Part shown: positions 24,994 to 35,400 of the stretch, piece by piece
Layout: every line of letters starts with the position of its first letter
How positions within the stretch are numbered: the first letter of the stretch is position 1
Source: an uncultured Cohaesibacter sp.
Lineage (GTDB): Bacteria > Pseudomonadota > Alphaproteobacteria > Rhizobiales > Cohaesibacteraceae
Reading direction: 5' to 3'
Assembly (NCBI RefSeq): GCF_963676485.1
Contig: NZ_OY781114.1
Coordinates: 4,542,501 to 4,606,500 of the forward strand
DNA: 64,000 bases
The notes under the pieces: generated by a model
What the model was told of the DNA's origin: nothing
Seen by the model: only the letters and a program-made list of their open reading frames with translations
Databases searched by the model: none
Program-made: the position numbers and the translations under genes

Positions 24994-25983
24994 TCAATCC
25001 AGATGGAATTTATCAAATTCGCGATGCTCTGTTTCAACCCACCGCACGGTGCCGGTAGAAGACCGCATCACAACCGTCTGCGTTTTGATGACTTCCCTGC
25101 CGAATTTCACACCGGAAAGCATGTTGCCATCGGTCACACCCGTTGCGGCGAAGGTTACGTCGCCGCCAGCCAGCTCGATCATCTCGAACTTTTTGGACGG
25201 ATCTTCAATGCCCATGCGAATGGCACGCTGGAGCTGCTCATCGTTATTGATGACCAGACGCCCCTGCATCTGGCCGCCGATGCAGCGTAGCGCGGATGCA
25301 GCCAGCACCCCTTCGGGAGCGCCGCCAATGCCCATGTAAATATCCATGCCGGATTCATCGGGATCGGTAATATGAATGATGCCCTGCACGTCGCCATCGC
25401 CGATCAGACGAATGGCTGCGCCGGTTTCGCGTACATCTTCAATCAGCTTGGCGTGGCGAGGACGGTCAAGAATGCAAACATTGAGGTCAGCAACATCCAC
25501 GCCCTTGGCTTTTGCCAACGCATTGAGGTTGTCCGCCGGAGAGCGATCCAGATCAACAAGGCCCTTTGGATATCCCGGACCGATGGCAATCTTGTCCATA
25601 TAAACGTCAGGAGCATTCAGCAGGCTCCCTTCATCCGCGATGGAAATAACTGCAAGAGAATTCGGCTGGTTCTTGGCGCACAGGGTCGTCCCTTCCAAAG
25701 GGTCCAGCGCGATATCGACAATCGGGCCCTGTTTGTTGCCGACCTCTTCGCCGATATAGAGCATCGGCGCTTCATCGCGCTCGCCCTCACCGATCACAAC
25801 ACGTCCGTTGATTGGGAGCTGGTTCAGTTCGCGACGCATGGCATCAACGGCTGCCTGGTCAGCAGCCTTTTCGTTGCCCTTACCTCTCAGGCGAGCTGCG
25901 GAAACAGCTGCGCGTTCAACAACGCGAACAATTTCCAGGGTTAGGATACGGTCAAGTACCGCTGCTTCTCTGATCTCACTCAT
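24994..25983 (-). CDS. glpX: Class II fructose-1,6-bisphosphatase
   Basis: A 329-residue GlpX enzyme that hydrolyses fructose 1,6-bisphosphate to fructose 6-phosphate in gluconeogenesis. Visible motifs are the metal site G-E-G-E-R-D-E-A-P-M near residue 60, the core D-P-L-E-G-T-T near 93, and G-I-G-G-A-P-E-G near 220. The length is typical. The ATG follows GGGGAA. It lies 90 bases after hom, a conserved order in Hyphomicrobiales, and feeds the same sugar-phosphate pool that the glycogen genes draw on. Confidence 0.93.
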   Translation of the reverse strand: MSEIREAAVLDRILTLEIVRVVERAAVSAARLRGKGNEKAADQAAVDAMRRELNQLPINGRVVIGEGERDEAPMLYIGEEVGNKQGPIVDIALDPLEGTTLCAKNQPNSLAVISIADEGSLLNAPDVYMDKIAIGPGYPKGLVDLDRSPADNLNALAKAKGVDVADLNVCILDRPRHAKLIEDVRETGAAIRLIGDGDVQGIIHITDPDESGMDIYMGIGGAPEGVLAASALRCIGGQMQGRLVINNDEQLQRAIRMGIEDPSKKFEMIELAGGDVTFAATGVTDGNMLSGVKFGREVIKTQTVVMRSSTGTVRWVETEHREFDKFHLD

Positions 25984-26073
25984 TAAAAATTCCCCTTTTG
26001 CCCACTCGGAGCGATATGTTCAATGAAATCGGCATTCATGTCATAAAGCCATAGAATTGAAATTATTCCAAAA

Positions 26074-27402
26074 TTACAATCTCTCAATTCTGATTACTTG
26101 TGGAGCTGCAACCACATGTCCGTCGCTCACAATCGTTTCGATCGCAGTGCGAATAGCCAGTTCTGTTGTCTCGTATGTGATGAGAACAACATCTTGATGG
26201 CTCGTATCCGCTGAATTCATTTCACTTTTCTGTTCTACTTTATATTTTGCTTTTCTTTGAACTATACTTTCGAGTGAAATGCTTTGTTCAGCCATCCGAT
26301 TTGCGATGGACGCAAAAACGCCCGGCTGGTCGCTGACCTTGAGCCGAATGTAATAGCCACCTTCATGAGCCCGCATGCGGGCGCGCTTGTAAGGCTGCAG
26401 AACGGACGCCGGTCGACCAAGCGGCTTGACCTCAAGGCCACGGGCGATATCCACGATGTCCGCGATCACAGCAGAGGCGGTTGCATCGCCGCCAGCCCCT
26501 GGCCCGGACAAGGTGATGGCTCCGATGGCATCTCCCTCAATAGCAACCGCATTGGTGACACCATCGATCTGTGCAATAGCAGAATCCTGTGGCACCATGG
26601 TTGGGTGCACCCGCTGTTCGATGCCCGTGTCGGTCTTTTGCGCCACGCCCAGAAGCTTGATGCGGTAGCCGAGTTCCTCTGCGGCGGCGATATCAGCTGG
26701 CGTTATGGTTGTGATGCCTTCAAGGAAAATGGAGTCAGCCTCGATCTCATGACCAAAAGCAAGACTGGCAAGGATGGCGAGCTTATGGGCCGTATCGTTG
26801 CCCTCGACATCGAATGTCGGATCGGCTTCGGCATAACCCAGACGTTGGGCATCCTTGAGGCATTCGTCAAAGGAGAGCCCCTCATCTTCCATGCGCGTGA
26901 GGATATAGTTGCAGGTGCCATTCAAAATGCCGTAAACGCGCGTAATGTTATTGCTGGTCAGGCCTTCGCGGATTGCCTTGATGACCGGAATGCCGCCTGC
27001 GACAGCGGCTTCAAAGTTAATGGAGACATTATGCTCTTCGGCGAGCCGAGCCAACTCGTTGCCATGTCTGGCTAACAGCGCCTTGTTGGCTGTGATGACA
27101 TGCTTACCTGCCTTTACGGCAGCTCTGACAGCATCTTCTGCGGGGCCGCTATCGCCCCCGATCAATTCGACAAAAACATCGATTTTATCGCTCGTGGCCA
27201 TTTCAACCGGATCTGTGTACCAATCGAAGCCAGTCAGGTCGATGCCACGATCCTTGTTTTTGTTTTTTGCGGAAATTGCTTTAACACGGAGAGCACGACC
27301 GGATTTGATAGCCAGTTCATTTTCCATGGAGACGAGACGTTTAAGCGCCGAAATGCCTACGGTGCCGAGACCAGCAAGGCCGAGCTTGAGGGGATCGCTC
27401 AT
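26074..27402 (-). CDS. hom: Homoserine dehydrogenase
   Basis: A 442-residue NAD(P)-dependent enzyme that reduces aspartate semialdehyde to homoserine for Thr and Met synthesis. The Rossmann motif G-L-A-G-L-G-T-V-G is at residues 8-16. The catalytic region has A-A-V-A-G-G-I-P-V-I-K and the dimer part has the lysine-containing K-D-A-Q-R-L-G-Y-A-E-A-D-P. From about 355 to the end an ACT domain is present (S-D-Q-P-G-V-F-A-S-I), usually giving threonine feedback control. It is the middle gene of alaC-hom-glpX. Confidence 0.93.
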   Translation of the reverse strand: MSDPLKLGLAGLGTVGISALKRLVSMENELAIKSGRALRVKAISAKNKNKDRGIDLTGFDWYTDPVEMATSDKIDVFVELIGGDSGPAEDAVRAAVKAGKHVITANKALLARHGNELARLAEEHNVSINFEAAVAGGIPVIKAIREGLTSNNITRVYGILNGTCNYILTRMEDEGLSFDECLKDAQRLGYAEADPTFDVEGNDTAHKLAILASLAFGHEIEADSIFLEGITTITPADIAAAEELGYRIKLLGVAQKTDTGIEQRVHPTMVPQDSAIAQIDGVTNAVAIEGDAIGAITLSGPGAGGDATASAVIADIVDIARGLEVKPLGRPASVLQPYKRARMRAHEGGYYIRLKVSDQPGVFASIANRMAEQSISLESIVQRKAKYKVEQKSEMNSADTSHQDVVLITYETTELAIRTAIETIVSDGHVVAAPQVIRIERL

Positions 27403-27625
27403 TTAATTTGTAGTCCGATAAGTCGAGTTTGTTGTGCTTGCTATTTTGTCAGATTAATTTCCTGAAGAAAAAAATTCATGAAATTCAAGAGCAAAACGGC
27501 TGTTGTTTAGAATAAATACGCAAGCCAACGACCATCCGCAAGAGCAATCTGGGTTTTGCCAGAATTGTGTGCATTCGCGGATGGCATTTTTGTTTTCGTC
27601 TACAAACCGCTCTGAGATTTTATAC

Positions 27626-28801
27626 TCAGGCAGACGCCATGAAACGGCGGATGTTACGCGCAGCCTGTCGGATGCGCTGCTCATTTTCTACAAAGGCAAG
27701 GCGAACATAGTCGTCCCCATATTCACCGAACCCGACACCGGGCGCAACGGCAACATGGGCTTCCTCGACAAGCCGCTTGGCAAATTCCAAAGATCCAATA
27801 TCGCGGAATGGCTCAGGCACTTTCACCCAGGCAAACATGGTCGCATCCGGGCTTGGAATCGGCCAGCCAGCACGGGTAAAGCTCTCCACCATCACATCGC
27901 GGCGATATTTGTAGGTGTCACGCGCTTCCTTGATGCAGTCCTCAGCGCCATTCAATGCCGCAGCGGCTGCGACCTGAATGGGCGTAAAGGCGCCATAGTC
28001 AAGGTAAGACTTAACGCGTGTCAGCGCGCGGATCATACGCTCGTTGCCAACAGCAAAGCCCATGCGCCAGCCCGGCATGGAAAATGTCTTGGACAGTGAG
28101 GTGAACTCGACCGCGATATCCTTTGCGCCCTCCACTTCAAGAATGGACGGTGGCAGGTCATCACCAAAATAGATCTCTGCATAGGCCAGATCACTCAGAA
28201 CCATGATGTCATGCTCCTTGGCGATTTTGACCACTTCCTTATAGAAATTGAGATCAACCGTATAAGCCGTCGGGTTGGACGGATAATTGACGATGAGTGC
28301 AATCGGCTTCGGAATCGAATGCCGCACAGCGCGATCAATCGAGCGGAAAAACTCTTCGTTCGGTTCAGCTGGCATGGAGCGCACGACGCCACCAGACATG
28401 ATGAAACCGAAGGAATGGATCGGATAGGTCGGGTTTGGCACAAGCACGACATCGCCGGGGCTCGTGATGGCCTGAGCCATGTTGGCAAAGCCTTCCTTGG
28501 AGCCGAGCGTGGCTACAATTTCGGTTTCGGGATTGAGTTTCACCCCAAACCTGCGCTCGTAATAGGCGGCCTGTGCGCGCCGGAGACCGGGAATGCCGCG
28601 GGACGTCGAATAACGATGCGTGCGCGGATCCAGAACCGTTTCGGTCAGCTTTTCCACGATATGCTTTGGTGTCGGCAAATCCGGGTTACCCATGCCCAAG
28701 TCGATGATATCCGCGCCCGCCGCTCGCGCCTTCGCCTTAATCCGGTTGACCGGTTCAAAGACATAAGGAGGGAGACGGCGTATTTTATGGAACTCATCCA
28801 T
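27626..28801 (-). CDS. alaC: Alanine/LL-DAP-type aminotransferase (AlaC)
   Basis: A 391-residue class I aminotransferase, PLP-dependent. It shows the N-terminal G-M-G-N-P-D-L-P-T-P motif, N-Y-P-S-N-P-T-A for substrate carboxylate binding, and the PLP lysine in S-L-S-K-T-F-S-M-P-G-W-R. Alphaproteobacterial members are often labelled LL-diaminopimelate aminotransferase but match AlaC-type glutamate-pyruvate transaminases. The conserved position upstream of hom fits the AlaC-like group. The ATG is preceded by AGGAG. The exact keto acid is not evident from sequence. Confidence 0.87.
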   Translation of the reverse strand: MDEFHKIRRLPPYVFEPVNRIKAKARAAGADIIDLGMGNPDLPTPKHIVEKLTETVLDPRTHRYSTSRGIPGLRRAQAAYYERRFGVKLNPETEIVATLGSKEGFANMAQAITSPGDVVLVPNPTYPIHSFGFIMSGGVVRSMPAEPNEEFFRSIDRAVRHSIPKPIALIVNYPSNPTAYTVDLNFYKEVVKIAKEHDIMVLSDLAYAEIYFGDDLPPSILEVEGAKDIAVEFTSLSKTFSMPGWRMGFAVGNERMIRALTRVKSYLDYGAFTPIQVAAAAALNGAEDCIKEARDTYKYRRDVMVESFTRAGWPIPSPDATMFAWVKVPEPFRDIGSLEFAKRLVEEAHVAVAPGVGFGEYGDDYVRLAFVENEQRIRQAARNIRRFMASA

Positions 28802-29033
28802 AGTTAGGCTCCTTGATATTAGGACAGGGACAGAATTTAAGGCTTAGCCTTGTAAAGTGTTGCAGAAAATGGCGCTAACCGGATTGGTTTGCCAGATCTA
28901 ATTCAGTTTTTGCACATGGGAATTAGTCAATAAGATGGCCGCAGGGATCGCGACGACTGACTTCAGAGCGGGTTCCGGCCTTTTTGATCTCACTTTGTGG
29001 AGAGTCAAAACAGCCCTGTTTCGCGGGAAAATG

Positions 29034-29405
29034 CTATTGTTGCGCTCGCTCATTAAGTTTCAGGAGTTCTGCTTCCAGATTCCTTCGTTCCTCAGGCGTC
29101 AGCAATGCAGGGTCTTTGTCCTTCAGATTGGAAATCGTAGGATAGTCTGTTGAATCGGGCGTGTCATTAAGGAGATCGAGAGAATAGCCCAACTGGGTCG
29201 GAGCGAAAGGAACGCGCTTGATTGTAGAAGCTTGCGCATCGGAAATGACACCGGAAGAATCGTCTGCTTCAACGGCAGCCGATTGACTGGCGGTCGCTTC
29301 GCTTTCTGTCAGATCAGCCCCGGCCAAATCGGAGTGGGTCGCAGAACAGCCTGCCAAAAACAAAACGAGAGAAGCGCTAAGAGCGAAGGCAAGTTTCTCA
29401 TTCAT
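29034..29405 (-). CDS. Small lipoprotein
   Basis: A 123-residue secreted lipoprotein. The signal peptide ends in the lipobox L-A-G-C, so Cys20 is the expected acylation site, followed by a Ser/Thr/Glu/Ala-rich linker and a helical, acidic end (T-P-E-E-R-R-N-L-E-A-E-L). The start ATG 29405 has AGGA nine bases upstream; an ATG three codons earlier overlaps that ribosome site. The family is not recognised. It is transcribed toward alaC from the divergent region shared with phaC. Confidence 0.7.
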   Translation of the reverse strand: MNEKLAFALSASLVLFLAGCSATHSDLAGADLTESEATASQSAAVEADDSSGVISDAQASTIKRVPFAPTQLGYSLDLLNDTPDSTDYPTISNLKDKDPALLTPEERRNLEAELLKLNERAQQ

Positions 29406-29815
29406 CGGTTTCATTCCTGTCAGACGCGCAAACGCTTTATGGATCTGTATATCCAGGGAAAAAGATACAGACTGTGAAGGAAGCCAATCATGCTTCCTTG
29501 ATGCATGAGATCAGCATGATCTTTTTGATAAAACAACCAACAGAATCACCCTGCTCCGAATTGTCGCATAGTTCATGGATATTTATGCCGATTCCTTATG
29601 AATTCAAGGGCTCCCGCGCATTTCCGCTCGACATCCATCGCGACCATGGTCCGATCAGCATGCTTTACTATAATGCCAATGGCCTTGTTAATATGTAGTT
29701 GCCCCTGTTGCCTGAGGCAGACAAGTGACTATTTTTGCTTTTCAGATTCTTGGAAGATATGAGCTAAAGAGCGGAACTTTCCGCTTTTGTGGCTGGTTTG
29801 GAACGGCAATTTCAT
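29406..29815. other. Divergent promoter region between the lipoprotein gene and phaC
   Basis: No gene is supported; a short rightward frame (29474-29698) lacks family resemblance. The right end contains a perfect hairpin (29770-29785) in the phaC leader. Confidence 0.4.
29770..29785 (+). other. Leader hairpin directly before phaC
   Basis: AGCGGAA-CT-TTCCGCT is a perfect 7-bp stem followed by TTT, ending 31 bases before the phaC ATG. It could act as an early terminator or sequester the leader. It also makes the GTG at 29789 an unlikely start. Confidence 0.45.
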
Positions 29816-31690
29816 ATGGTTGATGAAAAAGACAACGAGAAAGACACGCATGGTCCGGATGAAACCGGCAAGACCAGTCGCGCGTCCACATCGACCAATG
29901 ACAGACCGGATGACGGACATTTCTCAATCAATGATCCGGAAACCTTTGCGACCAACATAGCCAAAGTAGTGGAACAGGCTGGCAAGGTTGCTTCCGCTTA
30001 CCTCAATCAGCGCAGAAATGGCATGGATGCGCACACCGTCGACTATGTAAACCAGATGGCGCGCACCTTCGGGGAAGTGGCGCATTACTGGTCATCAGAT
30101 CCGGCGCGCGCAATGGAGGCACAAACGCGACTTTGGGGACGTTGCCTTGATCTCTGGGGAGCATCCAGCCGCAGAATGATGGGCGAAGAGGTCGAGGACG
30201 TCGCCTTTGCGGATGAAAGTGATTTGCGCTTCAAAGATCCCGAATGGCAAAGCAGCCCATTCTTCTCCTTTGTCAAACAGCTCTATCTCATCGCTTCGCA
30301 ATGGGCCAATGAAATGGTCAGTGACGCAGCGACAATCGACGAACACACGCGTCACAAGGCGCAATTCTATGTCAACCAGATCTTCAATGCGCTGTCGCCC
30401 TCCAACTATGCCATGACCAACCCTGCCCTTTTGCGCGAGACGTTGGAAAGTGACGGAGAAAACCTGATCCGAGGCATGCAGATGCTCGCCGAAGACATTC
30501 AGGCAGGAGGTGGCAATCTGCTTATCCGGCAAACGGATACGTCTGTTTTCGGCTTGGGAGAGAATATCGCCATCACGCCGGGCGAAGTGGTTGCCCAGAA
30601 TGATATTTGCCAGCTCATTCAATATGAAGCCCAAACAGAGAAAGTGCTGAAGACGCCGCTGCTCATTGTAGCGCCTTGGATCAATAAATATTACATCCTT
30701 GATCTTAATGAGCGCAAAAGCTTCATCAAATGGTGCGTGGAACAAGGGCATACGGTGTTTGCTGTTTCGTGGGTCAACCCTGATGAAACTCTCAAGGACA
30801 AGACCTTCAGCGACTATATGAAGAAGGGCGTTATCAGTTCCATTGAAACGATCCGGCAGATAACCGGCGAAGAGCGCATCAACACTGTTGGCTATTGCGT
30901 TGGCGGCACCCTGCTCTCAGCAGCTGCGGCTTATCTCGCCGCCACGAAGCAGGACTGGATCAACACTATCACCCTATTCGCCGCTCAGGTGGATTTCACC
31001 GAAGCGGGCGATCTCAAGGTGTTTGTAGACGAGGAGCAGCTTGCCGAACTTGAAAGGGTCATGGATGCGCAGGGCTATCTTGATGGAAAGTCGATGGGCA
31101 ATGTCTTCAATATGCTGCGGCCAAATGATCTGATCTGGCCCTATTTCGTCAATAACTATATGCGCGGGTTGGAACCATTCCCCTTTGACCTCCTGTTCTG
31201 GAATCAGGATAGCACGCGCATGACGGCGGCTTGTCACTCTTACTATCTGCGCAAATGCTTTCTGGAAAATGCGTTGGCTGAAGGAACCATGGAGCTGGAT
31301 GGTGTAAGGCTTCATCTCTCAGCAATCCAGACGCCGGTCTATTGCCTCGCCATGAAGGAAGACCACATCGCCCCTGCCCGCTCTGTATTCAAAGGCTGCA
31401 AACTGTTTGGTGGACCCATGGAATTCATACTGGGAGGTTCCGGGCATATCGCGGGCGTCGTCAATCCACCAGAGCGCGGTAAATATCAATTCTGGCGTGG
31501 TGCCCCGCCTGAGGGCGCTTTAAGTGACTGGCTTGAGGCAGCGCAAGAAACCAAGGGGTCATGGTGGCCGGATTGGTATCAATGGACCATTTCCCAAGGG
31601 GCAACGCGCGTTGAGGCGCGGCCTATCGGCTCGGCGCAATTCCCCCCAATAGAAGATGCACCGGGAAGCTACGCAAAGCAGACCTATTGA
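29816..31690 (+). CDS. phaC: Class I polyhydroxyalkanoate synthase
   Basis: A 624-residue polymerase that joins 3-hydroxyacyl-CoA into PHA granules. The lipase-like box G-Y-C-V-G-G places catalytic Cys near residue 361. The usual class I N-terminal domain, W-K-C-like aromatic segments and the late His motif G-S-G-H-I-A-G-V-V-N-P-P are visible. ATG 29816 is preferred over an in-frame GTG nine codons upstream, which sits against a hairpin. The N-terminus has about 40 extra polar, low-complexity residues. No phaAB or phasin gene is adjacent, as is common in Hyphomicrobiales. Confidence 0.92.
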   Translation: MVDEKDNEKDTHGPDETGKTSRASTSTNDRPDDGHFSINDPETFATNIAKVVEQAGKVASAYLNQRRNGMDAHTVDYVNQMARTFGEVAHYWSSDPARAMEAQTRLWGRCLDLWGASSRRMMGEEVEDVAFADESDLRFKDPEWQSSPFFSFVKQLYLIASQWANEMVSDAATIDEHTRHKAQFYVNQIFNALSPSNYAMTNPALLRETLESDGENLIRGMQMLAEDIQAGGGNLLIRQTDTSVFGLGENIAITPGEVVAQNDICQLIQYEAQTEKVLKTPLLIVAPWINKYYILDLNERKSFIKWCVEQGHTVFAVSWVNPDETLKDKTFSDYMKKGVISSIETIRQITGEERINTVGYCVGGTLLSAAAAYLAATKQDWINTITLFAAQVDFTEAGDLKVFVDEEQLAELERVMDAQGYLDGKSMGNVFNMLRPNDLIWPYFVNNYMRGLEPFPFDLLFWNQDSTRMTAACHSYYLRKCFLENALAEGTMELDGVRLHLSAIQTPVYCLAMKEDHIAPARSVFKGCKLFGGPMEFILGGSGHIAGVVNPPERGKYQFWRGAPPEGALSDWLEAAQETKGSWWPDWYQWTISQGATRVEARPIGSAQFPPIEDAPGSYAKQTY

Positions 31691-32327
31691 TTGCGAGGCA
31701 CCTTTGTTTCCAATGAAACAGTCCAGTGACAGCTATGCGCTGCGACCTGGGGTTGGCCATTTCTCAGGCGCGTCAAGCACTCAGCTCACAAAGCGAGCTC
31801 CAATCTGCGCATGACCTTTCATAGTCCTCAGCGGTTTTGAACCATCAGTTACGAAGACCGTCTGCGTGCAAGGCAAGACGATCTGCGTGGGTCCATGATG
31901 TTTCGCCCTGCCTTAATGTGTAAAGGCAAGAGGATTGCATGCTATTCTTGAACCATACACTCCTTGTGCCCGATCTCTTGAAATCTTGAGGGCTTTTTGC
32001 CGCACAAGACCAAACGTTGCTGCGTATAAGTCAATATTTTCAGGTTTGGAACGTTTGTATTTAATACACGGTCGCCAAGAAACAATTGAGCAGAATCTAC
32101 GGAAAAGTGACCGGAAAACGAAAAAATCGTCCGTTTCCAGCTTTTATGCGCTTGACGCATTCCCCCATACCATTTACGCACAGCCATAGTTCTGTGACAT
32201 GAATTCTCGGCATCTGTTTTATATAATAGAATAGGTGATCGGGATTTTTGCGCCCCTTTTTGCGAGAGTTGAGCTATAATTGTCTGTATAAATCAGGTTT
32301 CACAGCCATTTATTACGCAATAGTTCA
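31691..32327. other. Non-coding stretch upstream of the glutamate synthase locus
   Basis: No gene is supported on either strand. Near 32219-32235 an AT-rich TATATAATAGAATAG stretch could be a -10 region for the rightward transcript, but no convincing -35 stands at the right distance. The long leader could carry nitrogen-responsive control, which is not visible as a clear site. Confidence 0.35.
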
Positions 32328-32489
32328 ATGGCGCAGGCACCTTCCAAGGTGCAATGCAAAACGGAACCGTCGAGCGGTATGCTCGTCGTCATTACGGATC
32401 ACTGCATTGGTCCGGTTTCGGATAAAGACGACGATCTCGCACTTTGGTCCATTCTTTGGACCGGACTTGGAGGTCGCGCCCTTAAATAG
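32328..32489 (+). CDS. Possible 53-aa leader peptide overlapping the gltB start
   Basis: A short frame from ATG 32328 encodes 53 residues with a balanced, protein-like composition. It begins M-A-Q-A-P-S-K-V-Q-C-K-T-E, has V-I-T-D-H-C-I-G-P-V in the middle and ends L-W-T-G-L-G-G-R-A-L-K. Its TAG shares a base with the first GTG of gltB (TAGTG), a typical coupling overlap. Against it, no good ribosome site precedes the ATG; an inner ATG at 32379 has only GAGCGG. Hairpins GCACCTT/AAGGTGC, CGAGC/GCTCG and GGTCCA/TGGACC lie within it, so the segment may instead be a structured leader. Confidence 0.3.
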   Translation: MAQAPSKVQCKTEPSSGMLVVITDHCIGPVSDKDDDLALWSILWTGLGGRALK

Positions 32490-35400
32490 TGAGGATAAGC
32501 GGTTTGGAACAGTCTCAGAATCAATTCGGCCTGTATGACCATAGCTTTGAGAAAAGCAGCTGCGGTGTTGGCTTTTTGACTTACAAATCCGGTGTTCAAA
32601 CCCATGATGTTCTTGTAAAGGCGAACGAAGCCTTATGCACCGTTCCCCATCGTGGCGGCATGAGCGCTGAAGGCGTCGGCGATGGCGCCGGGGTTTGCGT
32701 TGATTTGTCTCTGTCTTTCTTCCGCAAGATCACCGGCCTTCCTACTCTGGAACTGGGCCAATTCGGCGTTGCCAACTTCTTCCTGCCGGAATTGAAAAAG
32801 AACTGGGATGCAGCAGACAAACTGATCAAGGAAAGCCTTGAGAAGAATGGCTTGCGCATCGTTCTTGTCCGCGACGCGCCGGTCAACAACTCTGTCATTC
32901 GTCCGGCTGCCCTCAAATACATGCTCACCGTGCATCAGGTCGTTTTCATTAAAGATGAAACGATGGACGCCAAAACCTTCGATCGCAAGATCCATGATGC
33001 GCTGATGGCGATTGAGTCAGTTGCCTATCTGGACCCTGACCTCAAGGGGCTGTATCCGCTCTCCATGTCTGCGCATACGCAGGTCTACAAGGGCCGCCTC
33101 AACTCAAACGAGGTCATTCCCTATTTCTATGATTTGACCGATGAAGATCACAAGATCCATTCGCTGTTCTTCCATACGCGCTTTTCGACCAATACCGAGC
33201 CGCAGCCTTCCATGGCGCAGCCGTTCCGTTTGATGGCGCATAACGGCGAGCTCAACACGGATAAGAAAAACCGTCTTTCTGAAGCGACCATCGCTCAGAT
33301 GAAGAACCAGCAGATCTATTCTCCTCCCGGACAATCGGACTCTGCGCGTCTTGACCAGACGCTGGAAAGACGCCTGATAGAGGACGATCTCGATCTGATC
33401 ACGGCGGTTGTGGCCATGATGCCGCCAGCTTGGGAAAATGACAGTCGGTTCCCTGAAGATGTTCGCGTCATGCTTGAATATTTCTCTCTTTATGAAGAGA
33501 AGAACGATGGCCCTGCCGCTCTGATCTTCGGCAACGGCTCAGTCGTTGGCGCTCGGCTGGACCGTTTGGGCCTGCGCCCCTTGCGGTCTGTCGAAACAGA
33601 TGAATATCTTTGCGTGATGTCTGAAGCCGGTCAGGTTGATTTCGAGCCTGAGAGCATCCTGCGGCGTGGACGCATCGAGGCTGGTGGCATGCTCTATTAT
33701 GATCATGAGACCAAGCAATCCTACACCTCCGATGAAGCCCTGAAGATTCTGGCCTCCAAGCGCGACTATCGTTCGTTGCTCGAAAGCGCACGCAAAAATC
33801 TCGATGATCTGCCACGCACGGACGGCAAGACCAAGGTTGCAGAATCCTTTACCGATGTGCAGCGCTCGGTTGCCTATGGTCTCAATCAGGAAAGCTTCAA
33901 GTTCTTGCTCGACCCGATGATGCAGACCGGCAAGGAAAAGATTTCGGCGATGGGCTACGGCGTAGCCATCAACGCCCTGACCGATCAGGAAGGGGGTATG
34001 TCGAAATACTTCTCCCAGCGCTTTGCTCAGGTTACCAACCCGCCGCTTGACAGCTTGCGTGAAGCCGACGGCATGACCTTGCGCGTCGCGCTGGGCGCCA
34101 AGCCGCACTTCAACAAAGGCGAAACCAAGCAGTTGGTGATCCCTACGCCTGTGCTTTCCCCTGATGACCTGTCTGCCATTCGTGCGCAGAGTGATGTGGA
34201 AATCACCGAAATTGAAATGACCTTCATCGTTGACCACAAGGCCGACGAAAAGAAAGCGCAGGATGATCTGATCGCTGCTGTCGATGCTGTGTGCGACCAG
34301 GTTGAAGCGGCAGCCCGCGAAAAAGGTGGCATCGTCATTCTGTCTGACGCGATGGTCGACGAGAAAAAGGCCGCCATTCCGTTGCCTTTGATGATTTCCG
34401 CAGCGAACCAGCGCCTCATTGAACAGGGTGTTCGCTTCCGTGTCTCTCTTGTTGCGGAAAGCGGCCAGATCGCTTCGGCCCATCAGATTGCAACGGCTCT
34501 GGGCTTTGGGGCCTCCGCTGTGATGCCCATCGTGGTAGAAGCGCGCGCCATGGAATTCGCCAAAGGTGATCTTGATGCTGCCAAAGCAAACATCAAGCAG
34601 TTCATCTCAGCGGCCAACAAGTCTCTCATGAAAACCATGGGTAAGGTCGGACTATGTACCGCTGAAAGCTACATTGGCGGTGAATTCTTCGAGCCGAACT
34701 TCCTTGACACGGACGAGCCTATCCTCAAGCGCTACTTCCCCAACATGAAAAACACGGTTGGTGGTGTGGACTTCGCCTCTGTTGCGAAAAGCGTTGTCGA
34801 CTGGCATATCCGTGCTTGCGAAGTGAAGACCGAAGATGATATTCCGCTGCTTGGCCTCTTCAAAGAGCGCTCTGAAGGTGCGGGCCATACCTACGGCACG
34901 CTCGCTGTTCGCGGTTTTGTCGAAATGACCGAAGAGCCGATCCAGTCGGATTTGTCTGCCCCTGAGAAAGGGGATGCAAATGTTGACGACCTGCGTCTTC
35001 TGCCGGTTGAAAAGCTCAAGGACGCCTATGGCAAAAGCTCGGATTCCTACCGCAATACCAGCTTTGGGCGCCGTACGCCGGAAGAAATCGACGCATTCAA
35101 GATTACGCCAAACTACCGCAAGTTCGCGCTGGAACTGGCCAAGGAACGTGAGGCGCGCCCTGCCGCTTTGCGCGATGTTCTTTGCTTCCCGACGGACATC
35201 AGCTGGGCGACCACGGCTGAAGAATTCCAGCATGAGCTGTTCCGCCACGACCTTATTGGCAACAACAATTTCTATGTTCGTGGCCTGCGGGTGCATCACA
35301 ATAAAGACGATAGCTTTACGGCCTTTTTTGCAAGCAAATACAGCCACGAAAGGCTGGTTGCCCTGTCTGTTGCGCTGAAAAAGCAGTTTGGCGGTGAATT

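Noticed and set aside
29474-29698. A 74-aa rightward frame before phaC
   Set aside because: No ribosome site or recognised family, and it lies in a divergent promoter region.
31935-32189. Mirror-image frames of about 80 codons upstream of gltB
   Set aside because: They occupy the same AT-rich segment on opposite strands, lack ribosome sites and look non-protein-like.
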